The position numbers were made by a program, and so were the translations under genes. The notes beneath the pieces are model-generated. The model saw only the letters and a program-made list of their open reading frames with translations. It was not told the DNA's origin and searched no databases. Of a stretch of 64,000 bases of DNA, positions 1-8,427 are shown in pieces; within the stretch, counting starts at the first letter, position 1, and every line of letters begins with the position of its first letter. The DNA lies in NCBI RefSeq assembly GCF_030269365.1, contig NZ_BSTF01000008.1, positions 310,001-374,000 of the forward strand, read 5' to 3'. The DNA is from Lentzea sp. NBRC 102530 (GTDB lineage: Bacteria > Actinomycetota > Actinomycetes > Mycobacteriales > Pseudonocardiaceae).

Positions 1-508
1 ACCCCAGCGTGAAGAACGCCGCCAGCGTCGCCCGCACCTGCGGCCCCTCCTGGTTCTGGTAGACCAGCGCGATCATCGGGCCACCGATCGACGTGGCCGT
101 GCCGAACGACCCGCTCGCCACCCCGGCCGTCACCAGCGACGGCGGCGTCGGCCGCGGCCGCCACGACGTGACCGACAGCAGCACGCACACCAGCACGGCC
201 GCGCCCACGACGATGCCGAAGCTCTTGACGTCGAGCGAGTCCACGATCCAGATGCCGACGACGGTGCCGGGCAACCGCCCGAGCATCGCCCAGCCGACGC
301 CGCGCCAGTCGACGTGGCCGAACTCCCGCACCAGCGACAGCAGGGCGTGCGCGCAGGCGATCACGAGGACCGGCACCGGGACGAGCGCCGGGTCCAGCAA
401 CGCCAGCAGCGGCACGGCGACCAGGGCCAGGCCGAAGCCGATCAAACCCTGCAACAACCCTCCGAAAGCGACGATGACACCCGCCGCGACCAGCAACCCC
501 CAGGACAT
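1..508 (-). CDS. TauE/SafE (TSUP) family membrane permease, 3' end cut off by the window
   Basis: The minus strand reads open from an ATG at 508 to the window edge, giving 169 codons. The protein is almost entirely hydrophobic and starts MSWGLLVAAGVIVAFGGLLQ, followed by a glycine-rich GFGLALVAVPLL segment typical of the first helices of TSUP permeases. A second repeat-like stretch (GVASGSFGTATSIGGP) resembles the second half of these two-repeat proteins. The family exports or imports sulfite, sulfoacetate and other organosulfur anions; the substrate here cannot be told. The C-terminal part is missing only because the window ends. The gene is divergent from the phosphoesterase gene at 592. 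Confidence 0.8.
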   Translation of the reverse strand, partial: MSWGLLVAAGVIVAFGGLLQGLIGFGLALVAVPLLALLDPALVPVPVLVIACAHALLSLVREFGHVDWRGVGWAMLGRLPGTVVGIWIVDSLDVKSFGIVVGAAVLVCVLLSVTSWRPRPTPPSLVTAGVASGSFGTATSIGGPMIALVYQNQEGPQVRATLAAFFTLG

Positions 509-591
509 GGTTAGCTAGGCTACCGATCGGGGTGAGCAGGTTTCTCCTTCCGTTCTCCTCGCGTTGGCCGGGCACACCTACGCTCCGCGCC

Positions 592-2358
592 ATGACCGCG
601 TCCCGCCGTTCCTTCCTGCTCGGCACCGGTGCGACCGCCGCCGCTGCCGCACTGGTCACGCCCGGTTCCGCCGAGGCCGACAACGTTGTCTCGCACGGGC
701 GTCCCGACCCCGAGTCGCGGCGGTTCACGCTCGCCGTGATCCCGGACACGCAGTACATGTTCGACCTCGACCGGGGTGACTCGGCGCCGTTGAAGGCCAC
801 GCTGCAGTACCTGGTCGACCGACAGAAGTCCGAGAACATCGTCTTCGTCAGCCACCTCGGCGACCTCGTCGAGAACGCGCGGCAGAGCGAGATCGACGAC
901 ATCAGCGCGCGGTTCGAGGTGCTCGACCGGCGGCGCGTCGGGTACAGCGTGCTCGCGGGCAACCACGACGTGCCGGACTCGCGCCTCGACGACCAGCGCG
1001 GGCGCACGCCGTACCTCGACCGGTTCGGGCCCGCGCGGTTCCGGCAGTCGCCGACGTTCCGCGGTGCGAGCGCGGACGGCTACAACACGTTCCACGTGTT
1101 CCGGGCGGGCGGCAGGGAGTGGCTGGTGCTGGCGCTGGACTGGCGCATGTCGGCCAGGGGGTTCGCGTGGGCGCGGTCGGTGCTCGCCCAGCATCCCGAA
1201 CTGCCCGTCGTCCTCACCACGCACGAGCTCGTGTACGACGGTGGGGACGGCGTCGCGGCCATGTCCGACTACGGCCGACGGTTGTGGGACGAGCTGATCA
1301 AGGACAACGACCAGGTCTTCCTGACGTTGAACGGGCACTTCTGGCCGCCCGCGCGCACGGTCCTGCGCAACGCCGCCGGCAACGACGTGCACGTGCACAT
1401 CGCGAACTACCAGGACCGCTACTACGGCGGCGGTGCGATGATCCGGCTGTACCACTTCGACCTCGACCGCGGCGTGATCGACGTGCGCACGCTGTCACCG
1501 TGGCTGCTCGGCAAGAAGGCGCTCAACCCGTTGGAGCGCAGGGAGACCGAGCTGACCGGCCCGGCCGACCGGTTCAGCGTGCCGATCGACTTCGAGCAGC
1601 GCTTCGCCCGGTTCGACCCGCCCGTGCTGCCCGCGCCGCAGCCGGTCCGGGACGTGCTGGTGCGCGGCACCCTCGCGTACTGGCGGCTCGGTGAGGGGCT
1701 GAAGGACTTGTCGCGCAAGGGGAACGACCTGCGGCAGACCGGCGAGCTGACCGTTTCGGACGACCACAGCCGGTTCGCGCCGTCGCACAAGTCGCTGTTC
1801 TTCGGCAAGAACGGCTACCTGGCCACTGTGGACAGTGCGCCGCTGAACCGCGAGACGTTCGAGCGCGGGTACACGATCGAGGTGTTCCTCAAGCTGCCGG
1901 CCGGGTTCGACCACCCGTGGTGCGGCCTGTTCACGAAGCTCGCGCCCGGTTCGGCGGCCGGCAAGACCGGGGACGACCCGAGCGAGCCGATCGCCACCCT
2001 GAACGTCGCCGGCGGCGGCCAGCTGCAGTGGGCGGTGTTCCCGCGCAACCTGCCGGGCATCTCCACCAACTGGGGCCACGAGATGGACTACGAGACGTGG
2101 TGGCACATCGCTGTGGTCAACGACGGCACGCACACGACCTTGTTCGTCGACGGCTCTCCGTTGCTGCGCAACCCGTCCACGCCCGCGCGCGGCATCTCCA
2201 CGGCCGGTGACCCGTGGCTGGTCGGCGCCTACGCGTACAACAGGATCGTGGAGAAGTCGTTGCACGGCTGGGTCGGTGACGTGCGGGTGGTGAACCGCCC
2301 GCTGGACCGGTCCGAGTTCATGCGTGCGAAGGCAGCCCGAACCTCGGGAACAGACTGA
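592..2358 (+). CDS. Tat-exported calcineurin-like metallophosphoesterase with C-terminal LamG-like domain
   Basis: The 588-residue protein has a twin-arginine signal at residues 4-10 (SRRSFLL) followed by an Ala-rich hydrophobic stretch, so it is probably exported folded. The metal-binding signatures of calcineurin-like phosphoesterases follow in order: PDTQYM near residue 50, GDLVEN, GNHDVPDS, and a GHF motif (LNGHFWP) in place of the usual GHxH. From about residue 360 to the end there is a jelly-roll domain like LamG/concanavalin A, which usually binds carbohydrate. The frame opens upstream at a GTG (532), but the ATG at 592 places the Tat motif at the N-terminus and is preferred. The substrate is unknown; a secreted phosphodiesterase or phosphatase that binds glycans is likely. 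Confidence 0.85.
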   Translation: MTASRRSFLLGTGATAAAAALVTPGSAEADNVVSHGRPDPESRRFTLAVIPDTQYMFDLDRGDSAPLKATLQYLVDRQKSENIVFVSHLGDLVENARQSEIDDISARFEVLDRRRVGYSVLAGNHDVPDSRLDDQRGRTPYLDRFGPARFRQSPTFRGASADGYNTFHVFRAGGREWLVLALDWRMSARGFAWARSVLAQHPELPVVLTTHELVYDGGDGVAAMSDYGRRLWDELIKDNDQVFLTLNGHFWPPARTVLRNAAGNDVHVHIANYQDRYYGGGAMIRLYHFDLDRGVIDVRTLSPWLLGKKALNPLERRETELTGPADRFSVPIDFEQRFARFDPPVLPAPQPVRDVLVRGTLAYWRLGEGLKDLSRKGNDLRQTGELTVSDDHSRFAPSHKSLFFGKNGYLATVDSAPLNRETFERGYTIEVFLKLPAGFDHPWCGLFTKLAPGSAAGKTGDDPSEPIATLNVAGGGQLQWAVFPRNLPGISTNWGHEMDYETWWHIAVVNDGTHTTLFVDGSPLLRNPSTPARGISTAGDPWLVGAYAYNRIVEKSLHGWVGDVRVVNRPLDRSEFMRAKAARTSGTD

Positions 2359-3238
2359 GGTCGAAGAACGACGAGACGCGCGTGATCCGGTCGTCCGCGA
2401 CTTCCAGGACCTGGAGGTTGAACGGCCGGAACACGCCGTCCTCCTGTCTCAGGTAGAGCCCGAACGCGGGCTGGCCGTTGGCTTCCGTCGCGATCATGCG
2501 CGCGCCGTGCGGGACGGACGGGCACTGGTGGGCGAGGTGCCACGCGACCATCTCGGGTCCGACGTAGAACTGCGGGAACGGCGGCATCTCCCACACCACG
2601 TCCTCGGCGAACATGCCGATGATCGCCGGGATGTCCTTGGCCTCGAACGCTTCCACCCACCGGTCGAGCAGGGCCTTGGCGTGCGCGGGCTCGGTGACCT
2701 GGTCCTCGGTCAGGTCCTTGAGCTGGGCGTGCGCGCGTTGCAGTGCGCTGTTGACGGCCGCGACCGTCATGTCCAGCTCGTCGGCCGTCTCGGCCGCGCT
2801 GAGCCTGAGCACGTCGCGCAGGACGAGCACCGCGCGTTGCCGGGGCGGGAGGTGTTGCAGGGCCGCGACGAACGCGAGCCGCGTCGACTCCCGTTCGCCG
2901 ACGATCGCGGCCGGGTCGGTCGGGAACGGCTCCAGCCACGGGATCTCGTGGTCCTGCGTGAGTTCGTCCTGCTGCGTCGAGCCCTGCGTGCCGAGTCCGA
3001 ACGGCAGCGGGCGGCGGGCGCGGCCGTCGAGCGCGGTCAGGCAGGCGTTCGTGGCGATGCGGTAGAGCCAGGTGCGGACCGACGAACGCCCCTCGAAGTT
3101 CCCGTACGCCTTCCACGCGCGCAGGTACGTCTCCTGCACCAGGTCCTCGGCGTCGTGCAGCGAGCCGAGCATGCGGTAGCAGTGCGCGAGGAGTTCCCGT
3201 CGGAACGGGTCCACCGCCGTCGCGAAGTCCGTCGTCAT
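2318..3238 (-). CDS. ECF-type RNA polymerase sigma factor, SigG-like, with SnoaL-like C-terminal domain
   Basis: The 306-residue protein has sigma region 2 at about residues 10-75 (HCYRMLGSLHDAEDLVQETY), region 4 at about 130-185 (LPPRQRAVLVLRDVLRLSA) and a C-terminal NTF2/SnoaL-fold extension from about 195. This architecture matches the SigG/TIGR02960 group of actinobacterial ECF sigma factors, which use the extra domain instead of a classical anti-sigma factor. The ATG at 3238 overlaps the stop of the WYL regulator gene as ATGA, so the two are probably translationally coupled. The 3' end overlaps the convergent phosphoesterase gene by 41 bases. The stress it answers to cannot be read from the sequence. 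Confidence 0.9.
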   Translation of the reverse strand: MTTDFATAVDPFRRELLAHCYRMLGSLHDAEDLVQETYLRAWKAYGNFEGRSSVRTWLYRIATNACLTALDGRARRPLPFGLGTQGSTQQDELTQDHEIPWLEPFPTDPAAIVGERESTRLAFVAALQHLPPRQRAVLVLRDVLRLSAAETADELDMTVAAVNSALQRAHAQLKDLTEDQVTEPAHAKALLDRWVEAFEAKDIPAIIGMFAEDVVWEMPPFPQFYVGPEMVAWHLAHQCPSVPHGARMIATEANGQPAFGLYLRQEDGVFRPFNLQVLEVADDRITRVSSFFDLSLFPRFGLPSHA

Positions 3239-4188
3239 CGGACCGCCTTCTGCAGCCTGGTGATGAGCATCTTGACGTGGTCCCTGAGTTCGGGCGGTTC
3301 GTGCAGGTCGAAGTCGAGGCCGAGGTAGAGCAGGTAGAACACCATGCGGTCGAGCGACTCGGCCCCGGTGCGCATGAGGCACGAGCGGTCGTCGACCGGT
3401 TCCAGCGACGCGGCCATCGGGGAGGTGCGCTCGGCGACCTCCTCGACCGGCGCGTGGATCGTCAGCACGGCCTGGTAGGTGTAGACGTTCGAGGAGACCT
3501 GCCGGGACACGAACTCGGCCGGCGACTCCGCCGGCGGTTCTCTCGGCGTGAACCTGGCGGCGAGGGTGGGTTCGTCCGGGATCCGGTCCACCCGGAACGT
3601 TCGCCAGTCCTGTTTGGACACGTCCCACGCGACCAGGTACCAGCGGCGCCCGGTGTGCACGAGCCCCTGCGGTTCGACGAGGCGTTTCGACGGCTCACCG
3701 TGCGTCGAGGCGTAGGTGAACCGGAGCTGCTGGTGGTCGCGGCAGGCGGCGGCGATGATCGTCAGCGTCTCGGGGTCGACGGTCGGGCCGGCGGCGTTGA
3801 GGGGCGTGGTGTGCGCTTGGAGGGCCTGCACGCGCCGCCGCAGTCTGGTGGGCAGGACCTGCTCCAGCTTGGTGAGCGCGCGGATCGACGTCTCCTCGAT
3901 GCCCGCGATCGTGCCGTTCGCGGCGGTTCTGAGGCCGACCGCCACGGCCACGGCCTCGTCGTCGTCCAGCAGCAGCGGCGGCAGTTCCGCGCCGGCACCG
4001 AGCTGGTATCCACCGGCCGCGCCGGGCAGTGACGTCACGGGGTAGCCGAGGCTGCGGAGCTTGTCGACGTCGCGGCGGATCGTGCGGACGTCCACGCTGA
4101 GGCGGTCGGCGAGCTCCGGGCCCGTCCAGTCGCGGCGCACCTGGAGGAGCGACAGGAGCTTCAACAACCGCGCGGACGTCTCCAGCAT
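3235..4188 (-). CDS. WYL-domain transcriptional regulator (YafY/DeoR-like HTH)
   Basis: The 317-residue protein has an N-terminal winged helix-turn-helix at residues 5-60 (the RLSVDVRTIRRDVDKL segment is the recognition region) and a WYL domain at roughly 140-220 with the motif RRWYLVAWD. A WCX-like C-terminal domain follows. WYL domains bind small ligands or nucleic acids and control DNA binding. The start chosen is the ATG at 4188; upstream in-frame codons add a non-conserved tail. It is the first gene of a two-gene unit with the sigma factor. A 16-bp dyad at 4206-4221 just upstream could be its operator. Confidence 0.85.
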   Translation of the reverse strand: MLETSARLLKLLSLLQVRRDWTGPELADRLSVDVRTIRRDVDKLRSLGYPVTSLPGAAGGYQLGAGAELPPLLLDDDEAVAVAVGLRTAANGTIAGIEETSIRALTKLEQVLPTRLRRRVQALQAHTTPLNAAGPTVDPETLTIIAAACRDHQQLRFTYASTHGEPSKRLVEPQGLVHTGRRWYLVAWDVSKQDWRTFRVDRIPDEPTLAARFTPREPPAESPAEFVSRQVSSNVYTYQAVLTIHAPVEEVAERTSPMAASLEPVDDRSCLMRTGAESLDRMVFYLLYLGLDFDLHEPPELRDHVKMLITRLQKAVR

Positions 4189-4205
4189 GGGTGTGAGTTT
4201 AGATT

Positions 4206-4221
4206 CCGTTGCGGACAACGG
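4206..4221. promoter_or_regulatory. Inverted repeat, candidate operator between the WYL regulator and the S1 gene
   Basis: CCGTTG and CAACGG flank a 4-base spacer (CGGA), a perfect 6+6 dyad. It lies 18 bases upstream of the WYL regulator start, within the divergent region leading to the S1-domain gene. Autoregulation by the WYL protein is an inference from position. Confidence 0.4.
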
Positions 4222-4245
4222 CCTGCGCTGGTTAAGGTTCTCCGC

Positions 4246-4302
4246 ATGACTGCCGGGTCGGCCTTGTGCCGTGAGCGGAACGGTTGCCCGGCCCTGACTT
4301 GA
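4246..4302 (+). other. Possible 18-codon leader reading frame upstream of the S1 gene
   Basis: An ATG at 4246 opens an 18-residue frame (MTAGSALCRERNGCPALT) whose stop TGA at 4300-4302 falls in the loop of the hairpin at 4290-4310. No strong ribosome binding site precedes it. The overlap of a short frame with a hairpin ahead of a gene for an RNA-binding protein is suggestive of a leader, but it may be chance. Confidence 0.25.
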
Positions 4303-4310
4303 TCAGGGCC
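4290..4310 (+). promoter_or_regulatory. Hairpin in the leader of the S1-domain gene
   Basis: GGCCCTGA and TCAGGGCC form a perfect 8-bp stem with a 5-base loop, 60 bases upstream of the S1-domain start. There is no T-run after it, so it is not a classical intrinsic terminator. It could be an RNA element or an attenuator. Confidence 0.4.
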
Positions 4311-4369
4311 CCTCCAGCCCCCGCGCTCCGTTCTTCGGGACGTGCGCACGGGAGAGGAGGTGATGCGCA

Positions 4370-4561
4370 ATGCTTCCCAACGTTGGTGATGTCTTCTCGG
4401 GGAAGGTCGTCTCGACCGTTCCCTTCGGATCGTTCGTCGAGCACCCCGCTGGTGCACACGGACTTCTGCACGGACAGCAGGCCGAGGTCGGTTCCTCGGT
4501 CCAGGTGAAGGTGCTCGCGGTCGACACCGCGCAGCAGCGCTTCAGCCTGGAGCTGGCGTGA
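4370..4561 (+). CDS. Stand-alone S1 RNA-binding domain protein, 63 residues
   Basis: The whole protein is one OB-fold S1 domain: MLPNVGDVFSGKVVS at the start, then GSFVEHPAGAHGLLHG and a closing VKVLAVDTAQQRFSLEL strand pattern. This matches the S1 repeats of ribosomal protein S1 and polynucleotide phosphorylase in size and order. A strong Shine-Dalgarno sequence (GAGAGGAGGTG) precedes the ATG. It is divergent from the WYL regulator and convergent with the coiled-coil gene. It probably binds RNA; a specific target cannot be inferred. Confidence 0.85.
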   Translation: MLPNVGDVFSGKVVSTVPFGSFVEHPAGAHGLLHGQQAEVGSSVQVKVLAVDTAQQRFSLELA

Positions 4562-4619
4562 CCTGAGAGCGCGGGCAGAGGCGCCCTGCCCGTGCTCACG
4601 GTCTGCGCCGGAACCCGCG

Positions 4620-5477
4620 TCACGGCCTGCGGTAGTCCGCACACTCGCCGGTCAGCCGGACGTGCAGGGTCTTGCGGTGCCCGTCTTCCTCGGGCACCGG
4701 CCCCAGCGCGTCCGCCGGACTGGTGATCTTGTGCAGCAAGCGGTACAGCACCACATCCGTTGCGGTGTAAAGCCAATCGTCCGCTCGGCCAGGAGGTGCG
4801 GCCGGCCCGAGGATGTTCTCGAACCACGCCGGGAACAACAGATCGCTCGCGACCGCGTCCTCGATGCGCCCGCGGATGACCACGCGTGCGTGCTTGATGG
4901 CCTCGTTGCCGGTCGACTTGGCAACGCTGTCCTTGGCATGCGTGTCGTCGTCCGGCGGCTGAGGCCGTTCCACGTCCTGGATCGCTTGCCATTGCTTGTA
5001 GTTGGTGCGCCACAACGCTTCCGCGTTCGGCGGCAGATGCGTGAGAGCCTCGGCGGCGTCCATCGCCTCTCTCGCCGCCTTGTCGTACTCGGCGATCGCC
5101 CTGCGCGTGTCCTTGGCCTCCTGCGGCGTGAAACTCCTGCGCGCGTAGGCCTCCTGCCCCTTGAGGATCTTGGCGAGGTCGGTCTCGCCGATCTCCGGCC
5201 ACTCGTCGAAGTCGGCCTTGCGCGTCTCGCTCGCGCGCACCTTCCTGTTCAGCGCCACCAGAAGGCGTTCGAGCCGGTGCACGCTCTCCGCGAGTTCGGT
5301 GACCCTGTCGTCGGTCTTCGTGAGCTTGCGGTTCGAGTCCTTGAGCTGGTTGGCCTGGCTGAGCTGGTGGTGCGCCGCGTCGGTCTGGGCGTTGTCGATG
5401 CGGGTCTCGAGCGACTTCAACTCCTTCTTGAGCCGCTCGATCTTGTCGTCGAGTGCCTTGACCGGATCGATGTTCAC
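4620..5477 (-). CDS. Unrecognised coiled-coil protein, coupled to a membrane protein
   Basis: I do not recognise a family for this 285-residue protein. Residues 5-100 are rich in Lys/Glu/Leu heptads (DDKIERLKKELKSLETRI and onward), indicating a long coiled coil. The rest is charged and probably helical, with a C-terminal globular part near WLYTATDVVLYRLLHKI. There is no signal peptide or membrane segment. The GTG start at 5477 overlaps the stop of the upstream membrane-protein gene as GTGA. The tight coupling suggests that the two products act together, perhaps as a membrane-tethered complex. Confidence 0.7.
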   Translation of the reverse strand: MNIDPVKALDDKIERLKKELKSLETRIDNAQTDAAHHQLSQANQLKDSNRKLTKTDDRVTELAESVHRLERLLVALNRKVRASETRKADFDEWPEIGETDLAKILKGQEAYARRSFTPQEAKDTRRAIAEYDKAAREAMDAAEALTHLPPNAEALWRTNYKQWQAIQDVERPQPPDDDTHAKDSVAKSTGNEAIKHARVVIRGRIEDAVASDLLFPAWFENILGPAAPPGRADDWLYTATDVVLYRLLHKITSPADALGPVPEEDGHRKTLHVRLTGECADYRRP

Positions 5478-5935
5478 TTGAGCGTCCTCCAGGCCCACCA
5501 GGCGATGCCCGCCAGCGTGACGAGTGTCGCCCAGCCACTTGCGATCGGGGTCAGGAGGGTGGCGGCCAGCGCGGCCGTGATCGCCGCTGTCCTGGCTCGT
5601 GGTTCCCAGAGCCGCGGGCCGGTCGGGTCCACCAGGACCGCGGCGGCCGTCGCCACGGCGGCCAGGAGGGAGAGCAGGGACCAGGGGTCGAACCAGCCGA
5701 TGGCGACGATGAAGGCCGCTGCTGTCGTGGCGGCGGCGATCGCGCGGTTGGGGACGGTGAGCCTGGCCGCTTCCACGTCCCTGCGGGCCTGCATCACGGC
5801 CTGGACGTGCTCGTTCGTGGTGTCCAGGAGGGTCGGGAAGTCCGGGCTGCCCGGGCCTGCCGCCTGGAGGGCTCGCAGGGCTGTTCGCAGGGACTGCTGG
5901 CGGTCGGCCAGGCGGGCGAACGGATCGGCTGCCAT
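5474..5935 (-). CDS. Unrecognised small membrane protein, partner of the coiled-coil protein
   Basis: The 153-residue protein has an N-terminal soluble helical part (residues 1-65, FARLADRQQSLRTALRALQ) followed by about four hydrophobic segments arranged as two hairpins: AIAAATTAAAFIVAIGW, LLSLLAAVATAAAVLV, TAAITAALAATLLTPIA and ATLVTLAGIAWWAW. No family is recognised. The ATG at 5935 is the first gene of a two-gene unit. The membrane hairpins plus an N-terminal helix would fit an anchor for the coiled-coil product of the next gene. Confidence 0.7.
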   Translation of the reverse strand: MAADPFARLADRQQSLRTALRALQAAGPGSPDFPTLLDTTNEHVQAVMQARRDVEAARLTVPNRAIAAATTAAAFIVAIGWFDPWSLLSLLAAVATAAAVLVDPTGPRLWEPRARTAAITAALAATLLTPIASGWATLVTLAGIAWWAWRTLK

Positions 5936-6269
5936 GCCCTGAAATCGTGATCAAGCGGGGTGGGCTGGGCTAGGCCTGTGAGGGGAGTTGGTCCGGTTGC
6001 CGACGAACTTCCCTCACTCGGCCTAGTCGTGTCGCCTTGGCGCGGTGGTCGTCCGGAAAGACCGGGCTGAGAAGCGCCCGGCCGATCCGCGAGGAGTAGC
6101 ACCTCGCACCCGAAGTCAAGCCCCAATCCCACGGGTATGTGGGCACGTTGGGGTGCGTACGTCACCTGTACCGGCTCGGTGTAGCCAAGACGGAGGCCTC
6201 GCCTTCGACATCGCGTTGGTCTTGGCGAGCCTGCCGCCGCCGAGCCTGCCGCCGCCGAGCCTGCCGCCG
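5936..6269. other. Intergenic region carrying a dispersed 74-bp repeat and a 15-bp tandem repeat
   Basis: No convincing gene lies in this 334-base gap. It holds the promoter side of the membrane-protein gene, one copy of a dispersed repeat (6148-6221) and the start of a tandem repeat (6227-6271). Confidence 0.6.
6148..6221. repeat. Dispersed repeat, copy 1
   Basis: It begins TTGGGGTGCGTACGTCACCT and ends CTCGCCTTCG, three or four bases, TCGCGTTGGTC. A second copy at 23097-23171 has the same two ends at almost identical spacing with an unrelated middle. Both copies lie immediately downstream of the stop of a minus-strand gene, in the same orientation. Confidence 0.6.
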
Positions 6270-6271
6270 CT
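6227..6271. repeat. Tandem repeat, three units of 15 bp
   Basis: The unit GAGCCTGCCGCCGCC occurs three times in a row, the last with one base changed. The array runs into the stop codon of the SLOG gene (6270-6272), so slippage here could alter the end of that protein. Confidence 0.75.
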
Positions 6272-6746
6272 ACGACTTCCGCCGCGCCCCCTCCGGCCAC
6301 ACGACCTCGATCGGCACCCCCGAAGCCCGAGCCTGCTCCACCACGTCCGCGGTCCCGCCCTTGCCCACGGCAGGCTCCCCGTCCCACACCGCCACCAGCA
6401 GCTCGACGGACGCGAGCATCCGCTCGTTGGCCGCCACGTAGGCGAGGCGCCCGCTGGACATGTGCGGCAGCACGCTGACCACCGTCGCCGCCGCCCGCAG
6501 CTCGTCGTAGTCGGCCACCTGGTGCGGCTTCAGCTTGTCCCGGTAGTCCAAGGCCGGCAGGACCACCTCCACCTCACCGCCCAGCGCCAGCACGGCGCGG
6601 GCGAAGATCTGGTCGGCTCCCGGGGCCAGGCACGTCACGCCGACCAGGGAGCCGCCGAGCCGGGACAGGGTCTCGGCGATGGCTTCCTGGACGGCGGGGA
6701 CGCACTCGGGGACCAGGTTGGTGTGGCCGGTGACGCCTACGCGCAT
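6270..6746 (-). CDS. SLOG/LOG-like nucleotide-binding protein coupled to an XRE regulator
   Basis: The 158-residue protein starts MRVGVTGHTNL and has the features of the SLOG (SMF/DprA-LOG) Rossmann superfamily: the N-terminal GHTNL strand-loop, a GAD motif (LAPGADQIFA) and the glycine-rich GKGGTADVVE phosphate-binding segment near residue 130. SLOG proteins bind or cleave nucleotide derivatives and occur in nucleotide-signalling and conflict systems. The ATG shares one base with the TGA of the XRE regulator gene (TGATG), indicating translational coupling. The ligand is unknown. Confidence 0.75.
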   Translation of the reverse strand: MRVGVTGHTNLVPECVPAVQEAIAETLSRLGGSLVGVTCLAPGADQIFARAVLALGGEVEVVLPALDYRDKLKPHQVADYDELRAAATVVSVLPHMSSGRLAYVAANERMLASVELLVAVWDGEPAVGKGGTADVVEQARASGVPIEVVWPEGARRKS

Positions 6747-8290
6747 CAAGCGGTCCGTATCGCTCTGATCGCGTCCCGCGTGTCCTGGACGGCGGGGATG
6801 TGGCGGTGCCGTGCCGCTTCCTTCGCGAAGTCCTCCAGTTTGCGGAGGACCCTCCCCGAGGAGAGCTTCGCCGCTGTCGGCAGGACCTCGTTGATCAACC
6901 CGCACGCTGCCTCCGGGTCTCCCGCGACCATTTTGGTGCGCGCCAGTCCGATCACGTCGAAGGCGCGGTTGCGCACCTTGGACGGGTCACGCAGTTCCAG
7001 GGCCCGCCGGATGTGCTGTTCGGCGAACACGGCCTGCGTTGGGTCGTGCATGGCGAGGTCGCGGCAGCGGGCGCCGATGACGCCCTCCAGCTCGGCCTCG
7101 TCGAAGCTGTGCAGGTAGCGCGGTTCGTTGTCCGCGTTCCGCTGGGCGAAGCTGTCCTGCGCCATGCCCACGGCCTGGTGGAACTCTCGGGTCTTGCCCA
7201 TGCTCGCGTAGGCCCAGGCCTCGCGGGTCAGGAGCAGCGCCTTCAACGTCGGGGTGCCGGTGCGGCGGGTGCCGTACTGGCCGAGTTGGACGAGCTCCAA
7301 GCCGTCCTCGGGACGGCCCAGGTCGAACATCTGCCTGGCCATGGCTGCCAGGCAGAGGGCCGCGAAGCCGTCGTTGTGACCGGCCTTGGCCATGCGGATC
7401 GCCAGCACGTAGTAGCGCTGGGCGGCGTTGTGCAGGCCCGCGTCGAACGACATGCTCGCGGCCACCTTCGACAGTTCGGCGCCGATGAAGAACGCGCGTT
7501 CCGTCGTCGGGCCGGACGGGGCCCGCCCCAGCCGTTCCGCGAGCTCGTCGAGCTGGCCCAGCACCGCCTTGCGGGCGAGGCCGTAACCGCCGCGGCCACC
7601 CCAGCCGCGCAGGCCGTCGGCCACCCGCTGCAACGCGAAGAGCTCCTCCTCGCTGATCGCCGAGTGCGACGACCACTTCGACAGGTTCTGCAGCGGGTGC
7701 AACCACCTCTGCAGCGGTTCGACCAGTGCTGACCCCACCGTCACCGCGGCAGCTCCTGCGAGCGCCGCTCGTCTGCTGATCGCCAAGTCGCTCCTCGCCG
7801 TCTCCTCGACCGAACGGGCAATGCTCGTCGCCTCCCAGGGGGCGGCGAGCACATCTGGCGGGCCCGTGTCGGGGGAGCCCACCTGAGCTGGGATGACGAC
7901 TCGGTCGAACCACAGTCGTTCGCCCGGAACACCGAGCACCAGCGCGAAGTGGCGCAACCGGTCGAGGCGGTCGATCTGGTTCTCGCCCGACTCGTAACGC
8001 GAGAGCTGCGCCTGGCTGATGCCGAGCCACCCCGCCATGCGGTCCTGGGTGACTCGGCTGAGGTGCTGCGGGTGGTGCCGGTAAGCGGAGATCAAGGCGC
8101 CCATGTCGCGGTCGGTGCACGCGGCCGCGATCGCGGGGTGGTCCCAGAAGTCGTCCGGGACCTCAGGTGGTCCGTGCACGTCCGCACGAGCGTTGCGGCG
8201 GCACCGGTGACACAGCCGATCGGAGTTGTCGGCGGCGATGAACGCCCCGCAAGGGCAAGCGCGTCTGGATCTGGGTGTCGCTGAATCCAT
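6746..8290 (-). CDS. XRE-family regulator with Zn-ribbon-like N-terminus and TPR-like C-terminus
   Basis: The 514-residue protein begins with a cysteine cluster (ACPCGAF then CHRCRR) like a small zinc ribbon. An XRE helix-turn-helix follows at about residues 90-125 (MAGWLGISQAQLSRYESGEN). After a hydrophobic stretch (SRRAALAGAAAVTVGSALV) the remaining 300 residues are Ala/Leu-rich helical repeats that look like TPRs, the layout of many actinobacterial regulators that sense peptides or nucleotides. The ATG at 8290 was chosen because it immediately precedes the cysteine cluster. It is the first gene of a unit with the SLOG gene and faces a perfect dyad at 8428-8452. Confidence 0.8.
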   Translation of the reverse strand: MDSATPRSRRACPCGAFIAADNSDRLCHRCRRNARADVHGPPEVPDDFWDHPAIAAACTDRDMGALISAYRHHPQHLSRVTQDRMAGWLGISQAQLSRYESGENQIDRLDRLRHFALVLGVPGERLWFDRVVIPAQVGSPDTGPPDVLAAPWEATSIARSVEETARSDLAISRRAALAGAAAVTVGSALVEPLQRWLHPLQNLSKWSSHSAISEEELFALQRVADGLRGWGGRGGYGLARKAVLGQLDELAERLGRAPSGPTTERAFFIGAELSKVAASMSFDAGLHNAAQRYYVLAIRMAKAGHNDGFAALCLAAMARQMFDLGRPEDGLELVQLGQYGTRRTGTPTLKALLLTREAWAYASMGKTREFHQAVGMAQDSFAQRNADNEPRYLHSFDEAELEGVIGARCRDLAMHDPTQAVFAEQHIRRALELRDPSKVRNRAFDVIGLARTKMVAGDPEAACGLINEVLPTAAKLSSGRVLRKLEDFAKEAARHRHIPAVQDTRDAIRAIRTA

Positions 8291-8427
8291 CGGCCTCGCC
8301 CCCGTCACTGAGCGTTTCCCCAGTGTACGGACGTGTGATCGACAGTCCATCCATCTCATGCATAAGACGTAATGGATTCGCGTGTCGCACTTCTGGTGCC
8401 TCCGCCTGGCGGATGAGCTTCATACGT

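Noticed and set aside
93-518. Plus-strand reading frame of 141 codons at the left edge
   Set aside because: It is antisense to a clear TauE/SafE membrane protein, and its product is low-complexity Ser/Thr/Pro/Arg.
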